From NCBI GenBank assembly GCA_949840605.1, contig CATKXN010000094.1, positions 1-10,829 of the forward strand: 10,829 bases of DNA, given 5' to 3'. The position numbers and the translations under genes are program-made. This document shows positions 6,170 to 10,829 of this stretch, one piece after another (within the stretch, counting starts at the first letter, position 1; each line of letters starts with the position of its first letter). This stretch comes from an uncultured Alistipes sp. (GTDB taxonomy: Bacteria; Bacteroidota; Bacteroidia; Bacteroidales; Rikenellaceae). The notes under the pieces are model-generated. The model saw nothing but the letters and a program-made list of their open reading frames with translations, did no database searches and was not told the origin of the DNA.

Positions 6170-7840
6170 TCAGAGTTGGTCCGCGCCGCGGAAAAATTCG
6201 TACTCCCGTTCGCAGGGGTCCGTGTCGCCGCACTCCTGCTGGAGCTTTTCGAGACGCGCGTGCATATCGCTGCGCACCGCGGCGTATTCGGGATCGTTGT
6301 AGACGTTGCACATCTCGTGCGGGTCCTTTTTCAGATCGTACAACTCCCATTCGTCCACGTCGTTGTAGAAATGGATGAGCTTGTAGTCGTTGGTCCGGAC
6401 GCCGTAATGGCGCTTCACGGAGTGCCACGAGGGGTATTCGTAATAGTGGTAGTAGACGCCCGTGCGCCACGCTTCGGGGGTCTTGCCGCCCGAGGTGAGC
6501 ACGTCTTTCAGCGAACGGCCCTGCATGTCGCCGGGAACCTCCAGCCCGGCCATATCGACGAACGTCGGGGCCAGGTCGATGTTCATGGCCAGCGCCCGGG
6601 TGCGGACGCCCGCCGCAACGGACTTCGGGTAGCGCACCAGCAGCGGCGTGCGCTGGCACTCCTCGTACATGAACCGCTTGTCGAACCACCCGTGCTCGCC
6701 CAGGAAAAAGCCCTGGTCGGAGGTGTAGACGATGATCGTGTTGTCCAGCTCGCCGATCTCCTCGAGGTAGTCCAGCAGGCGTCCGACATTCTCGTCGACG
6801 CCCTTGATCACGGCGCAGTAGTCCTTCATGTACTGCTGGTATTTCCAGCGCGTCAGCTCCTCCTGCGAGACGCGGCCCTTCATGCGTTCGTACTCGGCGA
6901 TGCGCGGGGCATAGGCCCGGTCCCAGTCGGCCCGCTCTTCGGGCGTCATGCGGTTATAGGCTGCCTGGTACTGCATGACGCTGCTGCGCCAGTCGTTGGC
7001 GCGCGACACGTCGTCCTTGTTGGCGTCGCCCGAGGTCTCGAGCTCGTAGGACTGCGCCAGCTGCTCGGGGGTCATCAGCTTGAGGTCCCATTCGGGCCAC
7101 ATGTCGCGGCCGATCTCCATCGCCTGCCCGCGGGCGGCGCTGCCGCGGCCCGAATAGTCGTCCAGCAGGTTGAAAGGCTCGGGGAAGACCCGGTCGTCGT
7201 TGATGCCCAGGTGACGCTGCGCCGGCATCCAGTTGCGGTGCGGGGCTTTGTGGTAGTAGAGCATGGCGAAGGGCCGCGACTTGTCGCGCCGTTCGAGGAA
7301 CCCGATGGCCTTGTCGGTGATGACATCCGTCACGTAACCCGGCTCGGTCCGCTCCTCGCCGTTCTCGATGAACAACGGCGAATAGTACTCGCCCTGCCCC
7401 ACGAGGATGCTCCAGAAGTCGAAGCCCTGCGGCGCGGAGTTGAGGTGCCACTTGCCGATCATCGCCGTCTGATAACCGGCGTCGTGCAGCAGTTTGGGGA
7501 AGGTCTGCTGGTCGCCGTCGAAGGTGCGCGAATTGTCCGTGAATCCGTTCACGTGGCTGTACTTGCCCGTGAGGATGCAGGCCCGCGAGGGGCCCGAGAT
7601 GGCGTTGGAGACGTAGCAGCTCTCGAAGAGCATGCCTTCGCGCGCGAGGCGGTCGAGATTGGGGGTTTCGACCAGCAGGCTGCCGTAACAGCTCATGGCC
7701 TGCGTGGTGTGGTCGTCGGTCATCATGACGATGATGTTGGGGCGTACGGTCCGCCCCTCGCTGCACCCCGCGAGGGCTGCCAGCGTCAGCGGCACGGCGG
7801 CGTAACGCACACCGCTCCGCATGGGATCGAGGTTTTTCAT
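6170..7840 (-). CDS. S1-family sulfatase B, likely heparan GlcNAc-6-O-sulfatase (S1_11-like), lipoprotein
   Basis: A 556-residue arylsulfatase-fold enzyme. Residues 1-26 form a lipoprotein signal ending in LAGC (Cys26). The first metal pair is Asp42-Asp43 (MMTDDHT). The maturation motif S-G-P-S-R spans 82-86 and is followed by the usual Leu-Thr-Gly, so Ser82 is the residue converted to formylglycine. This is the Ser-type used in anaerobes, which needs a radical-SAM anSME enzyme not encoded in the window. Other active-site residues are Lys130 and His132 (GKWH), His201 (KAPH), Asp375-Gln376 (TSDQG) and Lys388. The protein closely resembles, from memory, N-acetylglucosamine-6-O-sulfatases of Bacteroides heparan PULs, including the HKAPHRNWMPAQRH segment (197-210) and a DMWPEWDLKL segment (246-255). 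It starts 21 bases after the sulfatase A stop. Sulfatase class is certain; the 6-O-GlcNAc specificity is probable. Confidence 0.9.
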   Translation of the reverse strand: MKNLDPMRSGVRYAAVPLTLAALAGCSEGRTVRPNIIVMMTDDHTTQAMSCYGSLLVETPNLDRLAREGMLFESCYVSNAISGPSRACILTGKYSHVNGFTDNSRTFDGDQQTFPKLLHDAGYQTAMIGKWHLNSAPQGFDFWSILVGQGEYYSPLFIENGEERTEPGYVTDVITDKAIGFLERRDKSRPFAMLYYHKAPHRNWMPAQRHLGINDDRVFPEPFNLLDDYSGRGSAARGQAMEIGRDMWPEWDLKLMTPEQLAQSYELETSGDANKDDVSRANDWRSSVMQYQAAYNRMTPEERADWDRAYAPRIAEYERMKGRVSQEELTRWKYQQYMKDYCAVIKGVDENVGRLLDYLEEIGELDNTIIVYTSDQGFFLGEHGWFDKRFMYEECQRTPLLVRYPKSVAAGVRTRALAMNIDLAPTFVDMAGLEVPGDMQGRSLKDVLTSGGKTPEAWRTGVYYHYYEYPSWHSVKRHYGVRTNDYKLIHFYNDVDEWELYDLKKDPHEMCNVYNDPEYAAVRSDMHARLEKLQQECGDTDPCEREYEFFRGADQL

Positions 7841-7861
7841 AGTTCAGGTCGGTTTTCGGTT

Positions 7862-9265
7862 TCAGTTCCGGATTTCGGCATAGGGCCGCAGGTTGCGCAC
7901 GAGTTTCGGATCGCCGATGCGCACGCCCCAGTCGTACATCGCCCGGCGCAGGCGGTTCAGCTCGGCTTCGTAACGGCGGTCGACGGCCAGGTTGACCATC
8001 TCGCCGGGATCGTCCTGCAGGTCGTACAGCGCCTCGCGGTTGCGGCCCCACTGGTAGAGGACGTATTTGTAGCGCGGTCCGACGACGCTCCATCCGCGCA
8101 TGCCGGGACCGGGAAGGAGCGTCTCGACGAACACCTCGTCGTGGAGCGTCGCCTGACGGCCTTCGGCCACGGGACGCAGGCTCCGACCCTGGTAGCGTCC
8201 GGGGTCGGGCGTGACGCCCGCATAGTCGCAGACCGTGGCGTAGAGGTCCAGCCCGACGTTCGACAGCGCCTCGTCGTTGCGCACGCCCCGCAGGCCGGCG
8301 CCCTTGGGTGCCTTGACGATCAGCGGCACGTTGACGACCTCCTCCTGCAGGTTCCATTTCTGGTTCCAGCCGTGTGCGGCGACGCCGTCGCCGTGGTCCG
8401 AGAGGAAGATGATCGCCGAATCGTCGTAGAGGCCGTGCGCCTTCAGCACCTCCACGATGCGCCCCACCTCGCGGTCGGCACGCTCCACCAGGCGGTAATA
8501 GGCGTAGAGATAACGCCGCCAGTCGTCCTCGGTGTAGGTGTAGGTGTCGTGGTAGCGGGGCGAGGAGGCGCGCTCCAGCGCCAATGCCTCGGCGGAATAG
8601 GTCGGGGGCATGAAGTTGGCCGGGAGATTGGGGCACTCGCCGGTGGAGAAGGGCGCCAGAGGGCCGTAATGCAGCGTTTCGTTGCGTCCGTATTCGCAGA
8701 TTTCGTGGGGATTGAGCAGCGAAGCCACCAGGAAAAGGGGCTTCGAACCGTCGTAATCCCTCAGCGCCGCATCGCAGGCGTCGGCCAGCGACGGGTCGTC
8801 CATCTTCGAGATGCGGCGGAAACCCGTGCCCGAATCGGGCAGGTTGACTTCCGGGACATGCCATTTCCCGGCGTAAAGGCACTCGTAACCCGCCTCGGCG
8901 AGGCGGCGGCCGATGCCCTCCCGCATGTCGGCGTCGTTGGGCCGGACGGCGTTGTCGAAGGCCCCGACCTCGAAAGGCATGCGGCCCGTGACGAGCGAGG
9001 CGCGGCAGGGACCGCTCAGCGGAAAGGGACAGTAGGCGCGCGTGAAATGCACGCCGTCGGCTGCCAGCGCATCCATCGCCGGGGTCCGGACCCACGGATT
9101 GCCGGCGCACGACATGGCTCCGGCGGTCTGCTGGTCGGTCCTGATGACGACGTTGCCGGGACGCTTCCCGGCGGCGGTTTTGGGTTTGGGAGCGGCGGCG
9201 GCATCGGCGGACGCAGTCAGGGCGGCGAGCGATGCGGCCAGCGCAACGGGGTTCAAGTCGGTCAT
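7862..9265 (-). CDS. S1-family sulfatase A, Ser-type with SGPCR motif, specificity unassigned
   Basis: From ATG at 9265 the protein has 467 residues and is the first gene of the operon. Residues 1 to about 24 are a signal peptide with no early basic residue. The maturation motif S-G-P-C-R spans 84-88 and is followed by ASLVTG, so Ser84 would become formylglycine. Metal and active-site residues include Asp44 (RTDQQ), Lys134/His136 (GKWH), His187 (NPHE), Asp290-His291 (SDHGDG) and Lys303 (QKWN). The first metal site has Asp-Gln instead of the Asp-Asp of sulfatase B, and the two proteins are not recent duplicates. At about 470 residues it is compact for S1 sulfatases. Its role would be removal of a second type of heparan sulfate group (2-O, 3-O, N or terminal), which I cannot decide. 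The start is uncertain: an in-frame CTG at 9280 would add LKNRL before the Met, supplying the positive charge the signal peptide lacks. Confidence 0.88.
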   Translation of the reverse strand: MTDLNPVALAASLAALTASADAAAAPKPKTAAGKRPGNVVIRTDQQTAGAMSCAGNPWVRTPAMDALAADGVHFTRAYCPFPLSGPCRASLVTGRMPFEVGAFDNAVRPNDADMREGIGRRLAEAGYECLYAGKWHVPEVNLPDSGTGFRRISKMDDPSLADACDAALRDYDGSKPLFLVASLLNPHEICEYGRNETLHYGPLAPFSTGECPNLPANFMPPTYSAEALALERASSPRYHDTYTYTEDDWRRYLYAYYRLVERADREVGRIVEVLKAHGLYDDSAIIFLSDHGDGVAAHGWNQKWNLQEEVVNVPLIVKAPKGAGLRGVRNDEALSNVGLDLYATVCDYAGVTPDPGRYQGRSLRPVAEGRQATLHDEVFVETLLPGPGMRGWSVVGPRYKYVLYQWGRNREALYDLQDDPGEMVNLAVDRRYEAELNRLRRAMYDWGVRIGDPKLVRNLRPYAEIRN

Positions 9266-9372
9266 AAGTCGGTTTTTCAGGTATTGCCAAGACAGTGCAA
9301 GCCGAAAGCAGAGCCGGGATTTACCCGGACTATGCCGAGACGCCGCCTGTCTGAGCCGAAGTTCATCTTTGG

Positions 9373-9380
9373 CAAAAGTA
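9373..9380 (-). promoter_or_regulatory. -7 promoter element for the five-gene operon
   Basis: On the minus strand this reads TACTTTTG, a full match to the Bacteroidota -7 consensus TAnnTTTG. It lies 107 bases upstream of the sulfatase A ATG, giving a leader of roughly 100 bases. A TTTTG stretch (9395-9399, minus strand) could serve as a -33 element, but the 14-base spacing is shorter than usual. A weak -33 fits a promoter needing an activator. Confidence 0.6.
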
Positions 9381-9446
9381 GCGCAACGCCGCAACAAAAG
9401 CCCCGGAGATTGTCCCCGAAAACGCCAATCGTGTGCAAAAGGCTTT

Positions 9447-9462
9447 CGATTTTGTAGAATCG
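9447..9462. repeat. Small palindrome CGATT-N6-AATCG
   Basis: Perfect 5-base arms at 9447-9451 and 9458-9462 are separated by 6 bases in the A+T-rich centre of the divergent region. The spacing between half-site centres is about one helical turn, suitable for a dimeric regulator. Short palindromes also arise by chance, so this is only a candidate operator. Confidence 0.3.
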
Positions 9463-9490
9463 GGTCTTAAAATTGTCCTAAAACCGCGCC

Positions 9491-9516
9491 GAAGGCCCAT
9501 TCGAAGGCCGCCATTC
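9491..9516. repeat. Tandem repeat GAAGGCC-(GC)-CATTC, two copies
   Basis: GAAGGCCCATTC (9491-9502) is followed directly by GAAGGCCGCCATTC (9503-9516). The copies differ by a 2-base insertion, and their starts are 12 bases apart, near one helical turn. The repeat lies about 98 bases upstream of the plus-strand -7 element and about 110 bases upstream of the minus-strand one, roughly midway between the two promoters. It could be a binding site for the HTCS output domain, an AraC-type regulator that often uses direct repeats (inference). Confidence 0.4.
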
Positions 9517-9613
9517 GACAAATCCGGCATCGGACTGCACAAAACTGAAACCCCTTTGCAGAAATTCGGGAAAGGATTGGTCATTATTAATAAAAGGTCC
9601 CGGGAGATTGCCC

Positions 9614-9621
9614 TATCTTTG
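9614..9621 (+). promoter_or_regulatory. -7 promoter element for the heparinase gene
   Basis: TATCTTTG is a full match to the Bacteroidota -7 consensus TAnnTTTG, and the flanking TATCTTTGTA is very typical of the phylum. It ends 19 bases before the ATG, so the leader would be only about a dozen bases. No clear -33 TTTG is found at the expected distance, where the sequence is A-rich (9584-9595), consistent with an activator-dependent promoter. Confidence 0.65.
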
Positions 9622-9640
9622 TATCGTCTGAAACCATACC

Positions 9641-10829
9641 ATGAAACCTGTAAAACTGTTAATCGCACTTCTGCCGGCCCTCCTGCCCTCCCTGCTGCGG
9701 GCTCAGGCCGACACCTCGCTCTTCGCACTGCTGGACCTCGCACGCCCCGGGCTGGAACGCGTCGCCGAACTGCATGCCGCAGGCGACGACGCGACTGCCG
9801 CCGAAGCCCTGCTCGACTACTACCGCTGCCGCACGGGCGTCGTCTGCCCCGAGGTCGGCCTTACCGACATCGCGATCACCCCCGACGAACAACGCTGGGC
9901 CGACGAGGCGATGGCGCACCGCTTTTTCGTCCATCAGGGCTACCAGCCCTCCTACTTCTACGGCGACGACATCGACTGGGAATACTGGCCCGTGAAGGAC
10001 AACGAGCTGCGCTGGCAGCTCCACCGCATGAAGTGGTGGGTGCCGATGGGCAAGGCCTACCGTCTCTCGGGCGACGAACGCTACGCCGCGGAGTGGTGCG
10101 CCGAATACCTCGACTGGATGCGCAAGAATCCCCTCACGGCGTATGACGAGGGCAAGGCCCGAAACTGGACGCAGGCCGAGAACGTCTATTTCGCCTGGCG
10201 GCCCCTCGAAGTGAGCGACCGGCTGGAGTTTCAGATCCACCAGTTCCTCTATTTCCTGCCCGCCGAAGCGTTCGACGCCGGTTTCCTCCTGCATTTTCTC
10301 GAAAACTACCACCGCCACGCGGAGCATATCACGCGCCATTTCTCGGCCAAGGGCAACCACCTGCTGTTCCAGGCCCAGCGGCTCGTCTTCGCCGGGGTCT
10401 TCTTCCCGGAGTTCCGCGACGCAGCCCGCTGGCGCGCGACGGGCGTAGAAATCCTCAACCGCGAGATCGGCGAACAGGTCTACGACGACGGCATGCAGTA
10501 CGAACTGGACCTGCACTACCACCACGAGTCGATCGACATCTTCTTCAAGGCGCTGCGGATGATGGACGCCAACGGCTACCGGGGCGATTTCCCCGCGGAG
10601 TACCTCGCCACGGTCGAGCGGATGATCGACGCCTATATCGACTGCTCGTTCCCGGACTACACGACCCCGCTGTTCAGCGACAACCGCTTCCGGGAAAAGG
10701 CCGAGCTGATGCCCTACGACCGCGCGTGGGCCGAGGTGTTCCCCGCCAACGCCGCGATCCGTCGGATGGCGACCGAAGGCCGCGAGGGAGCCGCCCCGGA
10801 GCACCTCTCGCGGGCGCTGCGCACCTCGG
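9641..10829 (+). CDS. Heparinase III-like heparan-sulfate lyase (PL12 type), partial
   Basis: The frame opens with ATG at 9641 and runs off the right edge after 396 codons; full-length members have about 650-670 residues. Residues 1-22 form a signal peptide (KPVK, a Leu-rich core, then LRAQ), so the enzyme is exported, probably to the periplasm. The remainder is the N-terminal alpha/alpha toroid of heparinase II/III enzymes, with landmarks YWPVKDNELRW (115-125), KGNHLLFQAQRLVFAG (237-252) and DDGMQYELDLHYHH (282-295). Asn239 in GNH and Tyr293 in HYHH align by context with catalytic Asn240 and Tyr294 of Pedobacter heparinus heparinase III. The catalytic His (424 there) lies beyond the window. 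The reaction is beta-elimination at glucuronate in low-sulfate heparan regions. The gene is divergent from the sulfatase operon and probably begins a second unit that may continue with GH88 and SusCD genes (inference). Confidence 0.9.
   Translation, partial: MKPVKLLIALLPALLPSLLRAQADTSLFALLDLARPGLERVAELHAAGDDATAAEALLDYYRCRTGVVCPEVGLTDIAITPDEQRWADEAMAHRFFVHQGYQPSYFYGDDIDWEYWPVKDNELRWQLHRMKWWVPMGKAYRLSGDERYAAEWCAEYLDWMRKNPLTAYDEGKARNWTQAENVYFAWRPLEVSDRLEFQIHQFLYFLPAEAFDAGFLLHFLENYHRHAEHITRHFSAKGNHLLFQAQRLVFAGVFFPEFRDAARWRATGVEILNREIGEQVYDDGMQYELDLHYHHESIDIFFKALRMMDANGYRGDFPAEYLATVERMIDAYIDCSFPDYTTPLFSDNRFREKAELMPYDRAWAEVFPANAAIRRMATEGREGAAPEHLSRALRTS

Larger units (their letters stand above)
9266..9640. 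promoter_or_regulatory. Divergent intergenic control region
   Basis: These 375 bases separate the start of the minus-strand operon from the plus-strand heparinase gene and contain no credible gene. Open frames here lack homology-like features and run through both promoters. The region is visibly richer in A+T than the flanking genes, especially around 9440-9480 and 9575-9600. It holds one -7 element per strand, a small palindrome, a tandem repeat and, in the presumed leader of the operon, a short CCGGG/CCCGG stem (9314-9318 with 9324-9328). A single HTCS acting here could switch on both transcription units together (inference). Confidence 0.7.

Noticed and set aside
4613..9457. A 1614-codon open frame on the plus strand, antisense to both sulfatases and the PHP gene
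   Set aside because: It lies opposite three genes with clear family motifs, shows no domain signatures, is dominated by Val, Ala, Arg, Gly and His, and is the expected shadow of GC-rich codon bias.
9363..9743. A 126-codon minus-strand frame across the divergent region
   Set aside because: It runs through both -7 elements, overlaps the heparinase start on the opposite strand and has no signal or domain features.
1..10829. tRNA, rRNA, CRISPR arrays, insertion sequences or attachment sites
   Set aside because: No repeat-spacer pattern, transposase-like protein, terminal inverted repeat or tRNA-like cloverleaf was seen; the window is continuous metabolic coding sequence with one regulatory gap.

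Overview
The window looks like part of a heparin/heparan-sulfate polysaccharide utilization locus (PUL) from a GC-rich member of the Bacteroidota, most likely an Alistipes-like Rikenellaceae. Three things support that lineage: Bacteroidota-type -7 promoter elements (TAnnTTTG) at the divergent promoter region, A-rich leaders without Shine-Dalgarno sequences, and a family mix typical of gut Bacteroidota (propeller-type sensor, Ser-type sulfatases, heparinase II/III lyases, ROK kinase). The genus is inferred from general character, not from a marker gene.

Layout. (1) 1-895, minus: N-terminal part of a periplasmic beta-propeller sensor, probably a hybrid two-component system (HTCS) regulator, cut by the left edge. 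(2) 896-1023: short gap with a strong hairpin (977-1009) and a possible promoter for the sensor. (3) 1024-9265, minus: a tight operon of five genes, in transcription order sulfatase A (7862-9265), sulfatase B (6170-7840), a PHP/DUF3604-type metallohydrolase lipoprotein (4502-6145), a ROK-family sugar kinase (3564-4499) and a DUF4962 + heparinase II/III lyase (1024-3561). The gaps are 21, 24, 2 and 2 bases. (4) 9266-9640: divergent intergenic control region with a -7 element on each strand and small repeats. (5) 9641-10829, plus: heparinase III-like lyase (PL12 type), cut by the right edge.

How the parts fit. The PL12 enzyme would cleave low-sulfate heparan sulfate in the periplasm. The two exported Ser-type sulfatases would strip sulfate. 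The second lyase (PL15-like) would release sugars from the oligosaccharides. The cytoplasmic ROK kinase would phosphorylate a released monosaccharide, probably GlcNAc or a related hexosamine. The sensor would respond to heparan oligosaccharides. The role of the PHP-type lipoprotein in this pathway is not known to me and is the main functional unknown. The gene set resembles the heparin/heparan PUL of Bacteroides thetaiotaomicron as I recall it (PL15, ROK, S1_11 sulfatase, PL12, HTCS). SusC/SusD, GH88 and any further PL genes must lie outside the window.

The clearest anomaly is an in-frame TGA (3244-3246) in the lyase gene. It falls after the residues RWYWQ, where the family would be expected to continue, and it separates the secreted N-terminal domain from an otherwise intact catalytic part in the same frame. 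All five complete genes in the window end in TGA, so reassignment of UGA to tryptophan is unlikely. A single-base nonsense mutation or a sequencing error is the best reading.
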